From Myxococcales bacterium UBA1660 (GTDB lineage: Bacteria > Myxococcota_A > Polyangia > Polyangiales > Houyiibacteriaceae): a DNA stretch of 64,000 nucleotides. The notes below the pieces were generated by a model. It was not told where the DNA came from, did not search any database, and saw only the letters and a program-made list of their open reading frames with translations. The position numbers were made by a program, and so were the translations under genes. The stretch spans positions 1 through 64,000 of the forward strand of contig DCLA01000083.1 of assembly GCA_002320815.1 (NCBI GenBank), written 5' to 3'. Shown in pieces: positions 26,307-37,888 of the stretch; positions within the stretch are counted from its first letter, which is position 1, and each line of letters starts with the position of its first letter.

Positions 26307-26338
26307 GCACGCCCTATTACGGCATTGCCACCATCTAT
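26303..26338. promoter_or_regulatory. Candidate OxyR operator and ahpC promoter region
   Basis: A perfect half-operator ATAG-N7-CTAT (26303-26317) is followed after 6 bases by ATTG-N7-CTAT (26324-26338). The OxyR consensus is two ATAG-N7-CTAT units separated by 7 bases, so this is a near match with one base change and one base less spacing. The TAG of the first unit is the oxyR stop codon. The ahpC start is 91 bases downstream; TATTTT within 26336-26341 could serve as a -10 element. Confidence 0.72.
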
Positions 26339-26428
26339 TTTACCTAACGCCATCCCGGCGCCAGAGTTCGACCTACACCACAGCCACGCGCGCCGACGAC
26401 CGGCGCGGAAATTGGAGAACGCAGAACC

Positions 26429-26995
26429 ATGCAGACGCTCATCAACTCCCAGCTCCCCGAGTTCAAGGCCCAGGCCTACCACGGCGGCGACTTCAAGGAA
26501 GTCACCCACGCGGACCTCGAGGGCAAGTGGTCCATCTTCTTCTTCTACCCCGCCGACTTCACCTTCGTGTGCCCCACGGAGCTCGGTGACCTCGCCGACA
26601 AGTACGCCGAGCTGAAGGAGATGGGCGTGGAGGTCTACTCGGTCAGCACCGACACCCACTTCACCCACAAGGCCTGGCACGACACCTCCGACACCATCAA
26701 GAAGATCGAGTACCCGATGCTCGCCGACCCGACCGGGCACCTCGCCCGCGCCTTCGGCGTCTACATCGAGGAAGAGGGCCTCGCCTACCGCGGCACCTTC
26801 CTGATCAGCCCCGAGGGCCAGATCAAGCTCGCCGAGGTCCAGGACAACGGCATCGGCCGCAACGCCGAGGAGCTGGTCCGCAAGGTCCAGGCCGCCCAGT
26901 ACATCGCCAAGAACCCCGACCAGGTCTGCCCCGCCAAGTGGAAGCCCGGCGCCGAGACCCTGAAGCCCGGTCTCGACCTCGTCGGCAAGATCTGA
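26429..26995 (+). CDS. ahpC: Alkyl hydroperoxide reductase subunit C (peroxiredoxin)
   Basis: A 188-residue typical 2-Cys peroxiredoxin of the AhpC class. The peroxidatic Cys48 is in YPADFTFVCPTE and the resolving Cys167 is in NPDQVCPAKW. It reduces H2O2, organic peroxides and peroxynitrite, being recycled by AhpF. It forms decamers in known relatives. Ribosome-binding site TTGGAGAA lies 11 bases before the ATG. Immediately downstream a strong hairpin separates it from ahpF, a layout that typically gives more AhpC than AhpF. The upstream OxyR box suggests peroxide induction. Confidence 0.96.
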   Translation: MQTLINSQLPEFKAQAYHGGDFKEVTHADLEGKWSIFFFYPADFTFVCPTELGDLADKYAELKEMGVEVYSVSTDTHFTHKAWHDTSDTIKKIEYPMLADPTGHLARAFGVYIEEEGLAYRGTFLISPEGQIKLAEVQDNGIGRNAEELVRKVQAAQYIAKNPDQVCPAKWKPGAETLKPGLDLVGKI

Positions 26996-27005
26996 CCCGA
27001 CGCGC

Positions 27006-27031
27006 GAGCGGGGCGCATCGGCGCCCCGCTC
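27006..27031 (+). terminator. Intercistronic hairpin between ahpC and ahpF
   Basis: GAGCGGGGCGC (27006-27016) and GCGCCCCGCTC (27021-27031) form a perfect 11-bp stem with loop ATCG. No T-run follows, so it may be a leaky terminator or an mRNA 3'-end stabiliser. It is 10 bases after the ahpC stop. Confidence 0.65.
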
Positions 27032-27097
27032 TTCGCGACCTCTCTCCCCACTCTTCCCCTCCCTCCCCAACCCCGCCCGCTCCCGAAGAGGAAACCC

Positions 27098-28651
27098 ATG
27101 ATCGATGCCCCGATGAAGGCTCAGCTCCAGGAGGTCTTCGGCCGCCTCGAGCACCCCATCCACCTCGTCTACCGGCCCGGTGACCACGCCAAGCAGCACG
27201 AGCTCGTCGAGCTCCTCGAGGCCGTCGCCGAGACCTCGCCGAACGTGATCGCCCGCGAAGCGGGAGATCCCTCGCCGGTGCCCCACTTCCACGTGGAGAC
27301 CGAGGCGGGACCGAACGGCATCGTCTTCACCGGCATCCCCGGCGGTCACGAGTTCACCTCGCTGATCCTCGCGGTCCTCAACTCCGACGGGAAGGGCAAG
27401 CTCCCCGACGCGACCCTGGTCCAGCGCATCCAGCGCCTGAAGGGTCCGATCCGCCTGCGCACCTTCGTCTCGCTCTCCTGCGAGAACTGCCCGGACGTCG
27501 TCCAGGCCCTCAACCTGATGGCCACCCTCCACCCCGCCTTCGAGGCGGAGATGGTCGACGGCGAGTTCGCGCCCGACGACATCGAGCGGCTGCGCATCCA
27601 GGGCGTCCCCAGCGTCGTCGACGGCGACGAGCTGGTCCACTCCGGCAAGACCAGCCTCGGTGAGCTCCTCGGGAAGCTCGAGGCCCGCTTCGGCTCCGAC
27701 GAAGCGAACGTCGAGCCCATCGACCTCGGCCAGTTCGACATCGCCGTCATCGGCGGTGGCCCGGCCGGCGCGTCGAGCGCCATCTACGCGGCCCGCAAAG
27801 GACTGCGCACCGTCCTGATCACCGACCGCCTCGGCGGTCAGCTCCAGGAGACCAAGGGCATCGAGAACATGATCTCGGTGACCTACACCGAAGGCCCCCA
27901 GCTCAGCGCCGACCTGCTGAAGCACATCGAGGCCTACGAGATCCGGCTCCTCGAGCACCGGCGGGTCACCGCCGTGAAGCCCGACGAGGGCGACGGCCCC
28001 CTCGGCGTCACCCTGGACAGCGGCGAGACCCTGAGCACCGAGCGGCTGATCATCGCCACCGGCGCCAAGTGGCGCGAGCTCGGCATCGACGGCGAGAAGG
28101 AGTACCTCGGCCGCGGCGTGGCCTTCTGCCCGCACTGCGATGGGCCCTACTACAAGGGCAAGGACATCGCGGTCATCGGCGGCGGCAACAGCGGCGTCGA
28201 GGCGGCCATCGACCTCAGCGGCATCGTGAAGTCGGTCACCGTGGTGGAGTTCATGCCCACCCTCAAGGCCGACGAGGTCCTGCAGAAGAAGCTGCGTTCG
28301 CTCCCCAACGCGAACGTGGTGACCAACGCCAAGACCACCCGCGTCCTCGGCGACGGCGGCAAGGTGACCGCGCTGGAGTACGAGAACCGGGAGACCGGCG
28401 ACGTGACCCAGCTCGACCTCGACGGTGTCTTCGTCCAGATCGGGCTGGTGCCCAACAGCGGCTTCCTGGACGGCCTGGTGGAGACCAACCGCTTCGGCGA
28501 GATCCTCGTCGACGCCAAGGGCCGCACCAACGTCCCGCGCATCTACGCCGCCGGCGACGTCACCACCACGCCCTACAAGCAGATCGTGGTCGCCCTCGGC
28601 GAGGGCGCGAAGGCCGGCCTGGCCGCCTTCGAAGACCAGATGGTCGCCTGA
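27098..28651 (+). CDS. ahpF: Alkyl hydroperoxide reductase subunit F
   Basis: A 517-residue flavoprotein disulfide reductase. The N-terminal double-thioredoxin-fold domain has its dithiol at Cys128/Cys131 (SCENCPD). The thioredoxin-reductase-like body has the FAD motif VIGGGPAGASSAIYAARKG (about 213-231), the NAD(P)H motif VIGGGNSG, and the second dithiol Cys344/Cys347 (FCPHCDGP). Electrons pass from NADH through FAD to AhpC. The length matches the E. coli and Salmonella enzymes (521 residues). The ribosome-binding site GAAGAGGAAA precedes the ATG. It is transcribed after ahpC through a hairpin. Confidence 0.96.
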   Translation: MIDAPMKAQLQEVFGRLEHPIHLVYRPGDHAKQHELVELLEAVAETSPNVIAREAGDPSPVPHFHVETEAGPNGIVFTGIPGGHEFTSLILAVLNSDGKGKLPDATLVQRIQRLKGPIRLRTFVSLSCENCPDVVQALNLMATLHPAFEAEMVDGEFAPDDIERLRIQGVPSVVDGDELVHSGKTSLGELLGKLEARFGSDEANVEPIDLGQFDIAVIGGGPAGASSAIYAARKGLRTVLITDRLGGQLQETKGIENMISVTYTEGPQLSADLLKHIEAYEIRLLEHRRVTAVKPDEGDGPLGVTLDSGETLSTERLIIATGAKWRELGIDGEKEYLGRGVAFCPHCDGPYYKGKDIAVIGGGNSGVEAAIDLSGIVKSVTVVEFMPTLKADEVLQKKLRSLPNANVVTNAKTTRVLGDGGKVTALEYENRETGDVTQLDLDGVFVQIGLVPNSGFLDGLVETNRFGEILVDAKGRTNVPRIYAAGDVTTTPYKQIVVALGEGAKAGLAAFEDQMVA

Positions 28652-28676
28652 ATCGCCTGAACGCGACCCACCACGC

Positions 28677-30572
28677 TCACGGCCGGTCCCCCTCGGGATC
28701 GGCCGTTCGCGTTTTCGGTGGGCGCCCCCAGAGCACGTACCCGGTCCCGAAGACCACCGCGTTCGCCGCGGCCATCCACCCGAGCACGCTCAGCGGCCCC
28801 ATCCACGCCGTCCCGACGAATGCGAGCGCCAAGGCGGCGGTCGCCGCGGCGATCCGTCGGTCGACGGTGAAGGTCAGGGCTCCGGAGATCGCGGTCCAGA
28901 TGAGCAGGTTCTGGTGCGTGAGCTGCAGGGGCGAAGGGCTCCCTTGGAGCAGCCCGACGATCCGCGAGAGCGAGACGACGACCACGCCCAGGGCCACCGA
29001 GAGCACCACGCGCCGGGTGACCGCCGACTCTCGGATTCCGTCGCGGTTCCGCCAAGCGAGGCCACCCACGAGGAGGAGGAAGGCGCCGCTGCTCACGAGA
29101 GGGAGCCACGCCGGGAGCCCCTCCGGTCCACGCCACCACAAGAGGAACTGACCGACGACCGGACCGACGATCCACATCACGCCCAACACCGCGACCACCC
29201 CGAAACGGAGGGAACGCCCGAGCGCCGGGTCCAGGGCACGGTCCAGCTCCTCCAACCGGCGCCGCTCGGTCTCCGCAGCCCGCCAGGCGGCCTCGACCCG
29301 AGTCGCCAGCTCTTCGGGGGGCTCCTGCATGTCGCGGAGCCGGCCCCGGGCGGCGACCACCTCACCGCGCTCGAGCTCTCGCTCCGCCACGAGCCCGAGG
29401 GCCCGGTCGTAGCCCGCCCGCGCCGCCGGCTGCTCCGGCCACAGCTCCAGCGCATGGCGGAAGCCGAAGCGACACTCGCCGAAGAGATCGTAGACACGCT
29501 CGTCCCCGCCCTCGGCCATCTGGGCGGCCATCTCCTCCAGTCGCTCCTCCGCCTGGGCGAGGACCCGGGCGGCGTCCCGGTGCCGCAGGAAGTCTTCTAC
29601 CGCGCGCCGCAGGGTCCCTGCGCTCGCGAAACGCCGGCCCGGGTCGGGGTTCATGGCTCGGCGGACCAGCGCCGCCGCTTCGCGGGACACGTGCTCCGGG
29701 AAGACCGGCGCCGACGCCAGGGACGCGTGGACGACCTGCAGGAGGGTGTCCTTCTCGTGTGGGGGTCGCCCGGCGACGATCTCGTAGAGGGTCGCACCGA
29801 GCAGATAGACATCGGTCCACGTGCCCAGCTCCGGTCCGCGATCGTCGAACATCTCCGGCGCCATGTAGAAGGGCGTGCCCGCGACCCCCACGGCGTCGCC
29901 GAGCTGAGCTCTCCCCTGGTCGTCCAGGGGAACGGCGATCCCCCAGTCGGCGAGGTAGACCTCACCGTGCTCGCCCACGAGGACGTTCTCCGGCTTGATG
30001 TCCCGATGCAGGACTCCGCGCCGGTGGGCGTGCTCCACCGCGGCGCACACCTGGACGAAGACTCGCAGGTTCCACTCGAGTAGGTCCTCGGCGCCGAAGC
30101 GTTCGCGGACCGTCTCCGGGTCGCGCATCAGGGCGGCCCAGTCGACGCCCGCCACCTGCTTCAACGCCACGTAGGGGACCCCCTCGTCGTCGAGCTGGAG
30201 GTCGTAGACCGGGACCACGTTGGGGTGCTCGAGCCGCCCGGTCACCAGCGCCTCGCGGACCAACGCCAGGGCTTCCCGGCGGCCCCGACCGTGCAGGGTC
30301 TTCACCGCGACCCGCCGGCCGAGGGAACGTTGCAGCGCGGAACGCACCATCCCGGTGCCCCCCTCGCCCAAGGGCGAGCCCAGAACGAACGGACTCTCGG
30401 CGGTGCCGCGGCCGAGCTCCGCCCAGAGCGCTTCGGCCTCCGCGACGAAACCCTGCTCCCCCGACCCGGGCGTGCTGGCGATCGTGGTCGCCAGGTCGCT
30501 GCCCTCGTGGGCGCGCACCCGCTCCATCGTCCGCGCCAGCCGTCCGCTGGCGGAGTCGTCGGCCCCAGCCAT
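28677..30572 (-). CDS. Ser/Thr protein kinase with C-terminal membrane domain
   Basis: A 631-residue Hanks-type kinase. Motifs: G-loop GEGGTGMV (69-76), Lys91, HRDIKPENVL (189-198), and DWG in place of DFG (209-211), then MAPE (237-240). After the kinase come a charged helical segment (about 340-475) and five to six membrane helices (about 480-620), so the kinase should face the cytoplasm. DWG is seen in some myxobacterial kinases and does not by itself mean loss of activity because the metal-binding Asp remains. The ATG at 30570-30572 directly follows GAGGAGGG, closer than usual; an internal start near Met16 is possible. The last codons overlap the probable ahpF terminator. Confidence 0.87.
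   Translation of the reverse strand: MAGADDSASGRLARTMERVRAHEGSDLATTIASTPGSGEQGFVAEAEALWAELGRGTAESPFVLGSPLGEGGTGMVRSALQRSLGRRVAVKTLHGRGRREALALVREALVTGRLEHPNVVPVYDLQLDDEGVPYVALKQVAGVDWAALMRDPETVRERFGAEDLLEWNLRVFVQVCAAVEHAHRRGVLHRDIKPENVLVGEHGEVYLADWGIAVPLDDQGRAQLGDAVGVAGTPFYMAPEMFDDRGPELGTWTDVYLLGATLYEIVAGRPPHEKDTLLQVVHASLASAPVFPEHVSREAAALVRRAMNPDPGRRFASAGTLRRAVEDFLRHRDAARVLAQAEERLEEMAAQMAEGGDERVYDLFGECRFGFRHALELWPEQPAARAGYDRALGLVAERELERGEVVAARGRLRDMQEPPEELATRVEAAWRAAETERRRLEELDRALDPALGRSLRFGVVAVLGVMWIVGPVVGQFLLWWRGPEGLPAWLPLVSSGAFLLLVGGLAWRNRDGIRESAVTRRVVLSVALGVVVVSLSRIVGLLQGSPSPLQLTHQNLLIWTAISGALTFTVDRRIAAATAALALAFVGTAWMGPLSVLGWMAAANAVVFGTGYVLWGRPPKTRTADPEGDRP
28679..28706 (+). terminator. 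Probable ahpF terminator (inside the 3' end of the kinase gene)
   Basis: A 12-bp stem (28679-28690 with 28695-28706, ACGGCCGGTCCC against GGGATCGGCCGT, one G-U pair) with loop CCTC is followed by TCGCGTTTTC. It lies 28 bases after the ahpF stop and overlaps the last codons of the convergent kinase gene. Confidence 0.55.
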
Positions 30573-30633
30573 CCCTCCTCGCGGATAGCACGAAGTGGTT
30601 GGCCCGAGGAGCCCCGCGGCGCCATGGTCTCCC

Positions 30634-31134
30634 ATGCTCCACGAGCCGCTCCCCCTCGACGCGACCGCCGCCGCCAAGGCCGAGCGCTACGCCACCGTGC
30701 TCCAGTCCATCGAGGGCCTGCTCGACGGCGAGGACGATTGGGTCGCGGCGATGGCCACCGTGAGCTGCGAGCTCCACCACGGCTTCGCCGCCTACGACTG
30801 GACCGGCTTCTACCGCGCGGTGAGCGCGGACCTCCTGGTCATCGGTCCCTACCAGGGCGGCCACGGGTGCCTACGCATCCCCTTCGCCAAGGGCGTCTGC
30901 GGCGCCGCCGCGCGCACCCGGGAGACCCAGCTCGTCCCCGATGTCCACGCCTTCCCGGGGCACATCGCGTGCTCGTCGACCACGCTGAGCGAGATCGTGG
31001 TCCCGGTACTCCGGCCGGATGGCTCCGTGCTCGCGGTCCTCGACGTGGACTCCAACGCGCCGGACGCCTTCGACACCGTGGACCAACGGCACCTCGAGCG
31101 GCTCTGCGGGGAGCTCGGCGCCCGCTTCGGTTGA
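30634..31134 (+). CDS. Free methionine (R)-sulfoxide reductase, GAF type
   Basis: A 166-residue GAF-domain protein of the fRMsr family, which reduces free (not protein-bound) L-methionine-R-sulfoxide. The three redox cysteines of the family are present: Cys79 (GHGCLRIPF), Cys89 (KGVCGAAA) and Cys113 (GHIACSSTT), along with the DWTGFY ligand-pocket motif. The ATG at 30634 gives the usual length. It is divergent from the membrane kinase with 61 bases between starts and stands close to the oxyR-ahpCF block, consistent with oxidative-damage repair. Confidence 0.9.
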   Translation: MLHEPLPLDATAAAKAERYATVLQSIEGLLDGEDDWVAAMATVSCELHHGFAAYDWTGFYRAVSADLLVIGPYQGGHGCLRIPFAKGVCGAAARTRETQLVPDVHAFPGHIACSSTTLSEIVVPVLRPDGSVLAVLDVDSNAPDAFDTVDQRHLERLCGELGARFG

Positions 31135-31141
31135 GCGAGCT

Positions 31142-31441
31142 TCAGGCCCCCAGCGCGCGCAGGCGCTCGGCGACCGCTTCGGGATCCGAAGTCCGCGCCA
31201 CCAGCCCTTTGCTCTTCGCGCGCTCGCCCCGGACGATGGCGATCGCGGTCTTCGGCACCCCCAGCGCCTTGGCCAGGAAAGTCACCAGCGCCGCGTTGGC
31301 GGCGCCGTCCACGGGTGGGGCCGTCAGCGCGATCTTCAGCGCGCCGTCGTGCTCGCCCAGGCAACGAACCCGGCTCGCGCGGGGCGCGACCCGCACCCGG
31401 AACGTCACTTCGTCCGGTCCGATGTCGATCGCCAGCGCCAC
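31142..31441 (-). CDS. DUF167/YggU family protein
   Basis: A 99-residue member of the DUF167 (YggU) family, small alpha/beta proteins conserved across bacteria and archaea whose role is unknown. The family core is visible: RVAPRASR, LKIALTAPPVDGAANAALV and LGVPKTAIAIVRGERAKSKG. It converges on the fRMsr gene with 7 bases between stops and is divergent from the large lipoprotein gene. Confidence 0.88.
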   Translation of the reverse strand: MALAIDIGPDEVTFRVRVAPRASRVRCLGEHDGALKIALTAPPVDGAANAALVTFLAKALGVPKTAIAIVRGERAKSKGLVARTSDPEAVAERLRALGA

Positions 31442-31517
31442 GGCAGGGCTCTACCACGGCCTTGCACCTCGCGCGCCGCGATTGACCGGCTCGTCCGCGA
31501 ACGGCTACGCAGGGGGC

Positions 31518-33485
31518 GTGAAGACGCTGACGATGGTCGGGTGTGCCGGGCTCCTTGTCGTGGGGGCGTGCGGCGAGGGGCCCACGGGCTCCGTGGAAGA
31601 CAACTTCGGGCAGGAGGAGACCCTGGGCACCGAAGGGTGCGACAACCTCAACCCCGGTTGCCTCTACCCCTTCCCCTCCCGGGCCTACGTGGGGGAGGAC
31701 GGGCTGGAGCTGCCCGAGCGCCTCACCCGCTCGGCGACCGGGTCCTTCCGGTCGGAGTACCTGAACGAGCACCCGGCCTTCGGGGCGGCTTCGCCCATCA
31801 TCTTCCAGCTCCCGGGGGCGGAGATCCCCGGCCCCGGCCCCTTCGACTCGGCCGCCAGCCTCGAGCCGGACTCGCCCACCCTGGTGATCGACGCGACTAC
31901 CGGCGAGCGGATCCCCCACTGGGTCGAGAGCGACTTCCTCGCGCCACGCATGGACCCGCAGCTCATGGTGATCCGACCGGCGATCCCCCTGCCCCGGGGC
32001 ACCGAGATCGTCGTGGGCATCCGCAACGTGGACGCGGAGACCCCGCCGGCCTTCGCCGCCCTCCGTGACCAGACGGCCAGCGAGTACATCGGGGTCCACG
32101 CGCGGCGGGCGCAGTTCGAGGAGGTGGTCTTCCCCACCCTCGACGCCGCGGGCGCCCCGCGCGACTCCCTGCTCCTCGCTTGGTCCTTCCCGGTGGCCAG
32201 CGAGGAAGCCGCCACCGCGCCGGCCGTCGCCGTCCGCGACGCCATCTTCGCCGCGCTCCCCGCCGACGGGCCCGAGTTCCGCGTCGACTCCCTGGTGGAG
32301 TGCGACGGCGTGGAGGACCCCGACGATTGCGACTCGGCCATCCGCGTGATCCTCGACGGCACCATCATGGTGCCCAGCGTGATGCTCCCGGCCGACGATC
32401 TCGGCGTGCGGCGGATCCGCACCGACGCGAGCGGCGCGCCCGTCGTGGAAGGCGTCGAGGAGTGGCCCTTCCGGATGCAGATCCCCCACGCGGCCTTCAC
32501 CAGCGCCGAGCCGCTGCCGGTGCTGCAGTACGGCCACGGGTTCCTGGGCGGCCAGCGCGAGGCCAACAACGGCTGGCTCCGGGACATGGCCGACCGCCTC
32601 GGCTTCGTGATCCTGGCCACCAGCATGCAGGGCATGGAGAGTTCGATCTCCGACGTGTGGGTCGACGTGCTCCTGGCCGAAGGGGGTCGCTTCCCCCTGC
32701 TCTACGAGCTGGCGATGCAGGGCGTCTGCAACCAGCTCGTCCAGCAGCGCATGATGAAGACCTCGATGACCCTCAGCGAGGAGCCCTTGCTCCACCGCGA
32801 GGATGGCCAGCTCGCCTGGGACCCGGAGACCATCTGGTACTACGGGAACAGCCAGGGCGGCTCCGTCGGGACGGTGGTCATGGGTCTGTCCCTCGACGTC
32901 CAGCGCGGAGTCCTCGGCGTCCCCGGCAGCGGCTACCCCTTCCTGCTGCATCGGAGCGCCGACTTCACGCCCTTCGTCACCCTCCTGAGGACGGCGTACC
33001 CCGAGCCCGACTCCATCGCGGTCTTCCTGGCCGCCTTGGGCACCGGCTGGGACGTCTTCGACCCGCTGACCTTCAGCCCGCACCTGACCACCGATCCCCT
33101 CCCGGGGACCCCCGAGCATCAGGTGCTCTTCCATGTGGCCAAGGAGGACCACGAGGTCCTCAACGAGGCCAGCTTCATCTCCGCGCGCGCCGCCGACGCG
33201 GTGCTCATGACCCCCGCCGTGCGTCCGGTGTTCGGGCTGGAGACCGCGACCTACCCGGCCTCGCCCGCGGCGGCGGTGGTCGAGGTGGACTTCATGGTCC
33301 CGGACGACCCCACGCCTCTCGATCCGCCCGACCCCATCGAGGAGCTCCCCGACGAGGGCAACACCCACGGGTGGCTCCGGAAGTGGGAACCGGCCCAGGA
33401 CCAGATGGTTCACTTCCTCCAAACGGGTGAGATGATCGACGTCTGCGGCGGGGAAGCCTGCGTGGCCGACGGACGCCCCGATTGA
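31518..33485 (+). CDS. Large secreted lipoprotein with alpha/beta-hydrolase-like region
   Basis: A 655-residue protein. The GTG start at 31518 follows AGGGGG and gives a signal peptide with lipobox VVGAC (Cys19). An unknown region follows to about 330, including an acidic Cys pair (VECDGVEDPDDCDS). The segment from about 330 to 560 looks like an alpha/beta hydrolase: LPVLQYGHGFLGG, then YYGNSQGGSVG, a G-x-S-x-G-type nucleophile elbow (Ser near 456), and a possible late His in EHQVLFHVAKEDHEV. An esterase or lipase activity at the cell surface is inferred; the family is not one I can name. Confidence 0.7.
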   Translation: MKTLTMVGCAGLLVVGACGEGPTGSVEDNFGQEETLGTEGCDNLNPGCLYPFPSRAYVGEDGLELPERLTRSATGSFRSEYLNEHPAFGAASPIIFQLPGAEIPGPGPFDSAASLEPDSPTLVIDATTGERIPHWVESDFLAPRMDPQLMVIRPAIPLPRGTEIVVGIRNVDAETPPAFAALRDQTASEYIGVHARRAQFEEVVFPTLDAAGAPRDSLLLAWSFPVASEEAATAPAVAVRDAIFAALPADGPEFRVDSLVECDGVEDPDDCDSAIRVILDGTIMVPSVMLPADDLGVRRIRTDASGAPVVEGVEEWPFRMQIPHAAFTSAEPLPVLQYGHGFLGGQREANNGWLRDMADRLGFVILATSMQGMESSISDVWVDVLLAEGGRFPLLYELAMQGVCNQLVQQRMMKTSMTLSEEPLLHREDGQLAWDPETIWYYGNSQGGSVGTVVMGLSLDVQRGVLGVPGSGYPFLLHRSADFTPFVTLLRTAYPEPDSIAVFLAALGTGWDVFDPLTFSPHLTTDPLPGTPEHQVLFHVAKEDHEVLNEASFISARAADAVLMTPAVRPVFGLETATYPASPAAAVVEVDFMVPDDPTPLDPPDPIEELPDEGNTHGWLRKWEPAQDQMVHFLQTGEMIDVCGGEACVADGRPD

Positions 33486-33542
33486 ACCTTTTTGCCCCGG
33501 CGAACCTTGCGTCGGGGCCCGTTCTTTCGGAAGCTCCGACCC

Positions 33543-36785
<3,243 letters not shown>

Positions 36786-37888
36786 TGGCCAACGCCTTGA
36801 AGTTCACCGACCGGGGGCGGGTCACCTTGGGTCTCCGGATCGTCGACGACGAGACCCTGGTCCTCGAGGTGGAGGACACCGGCGTCGGATTCCCCCAGTC
36901 CAAGGCCAATCGGCTCTTCGAGCCCTTCCAGCAGCTGGACGGTTCCGGCGCCCGGGTCTTCGAGGGCTCCGGTCTGGGCCTGGCCATCTCCCACCGGCTC
37001 ACCCGCTCCCTCGGCGGGGTCATCGAAGCCCGGGGACGGCCCGGCGAGGGCGCTCGCTTCACCGTACGGATCCCCACCAAGGTCCCGGCCCATGCCACGC
37101 CGACCGACACCGCGCGCGGGGAGCGGCGCGCCGCGGGCGAGACCCCGGAGGCGGTCACGCTCTCGGGCCGGATCCTCGTCGTGGACGACAACGACGACGT
37201 CCGGATGTTGATCGCGGAGTACGTGCGCGCCGCGGGCGGCGAGGTGGTGCAGGCCGCCTCCGGCCCCGCCGCGCTGGAGATCCTCGGATCCGACGAAGAG
37301 GTCGACGTGATCCTCATGGACGTCCAGATGCCCCACATGGATGGCCTGGAAACGGTGAAGATCCTCCGGGGCCGGGGCGTGAACACCCCGGTCATCGCCG
37401 TCACCGCGCGCGCCCTGGAGTCCGATCGGGCCGAGTGCATCGCCGCCGGCTGCACCGACTACGTCCCCAAACCCGTCGACATCCCGCTCCTGCTCCAGCG
37501 CATCGCCCACCTGCTCCAGGGCGCGCCGTCGGTCCTGATCGTCGACGACAACGACGACATCGCGTCGTTGACCGCGTTGAACCTGGAGCAGTCGGGCTTC
37601 ACGTGCGCCACCGCATCCAACGGGGAGCGAGCGCTCGCCCGGGCCGCGGAGATGAAGCCGGAGATCGTCATCGCGGATCTCTCGCTCGGGCGCGGCATCG
37701 ATGGCTTCGAGCTCGCCGCCAAGCTTCGGGCCCTCGACTCGCGCTTGATGCTGATCGCCCTGAGCGGAGCCAGTCAGAAACGGGAGCAGGCGCTGGAGGC
37801 CGGCTTCGATCACTTCCTGACCAAGCCCGCCGACTTCACCGAGCTCATCACCCTGATGACCCGGTGAGCGGCGGCGCTCGCCGGGGCG

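Noticed and set aside
26401..26416. Sigma-54-like sequence (CGGCGCG-GAAA-TTGG) before ahpC
   Set aside because: The essential -12 C is G and other bases differ; the OxyR box explains ahpC control better.
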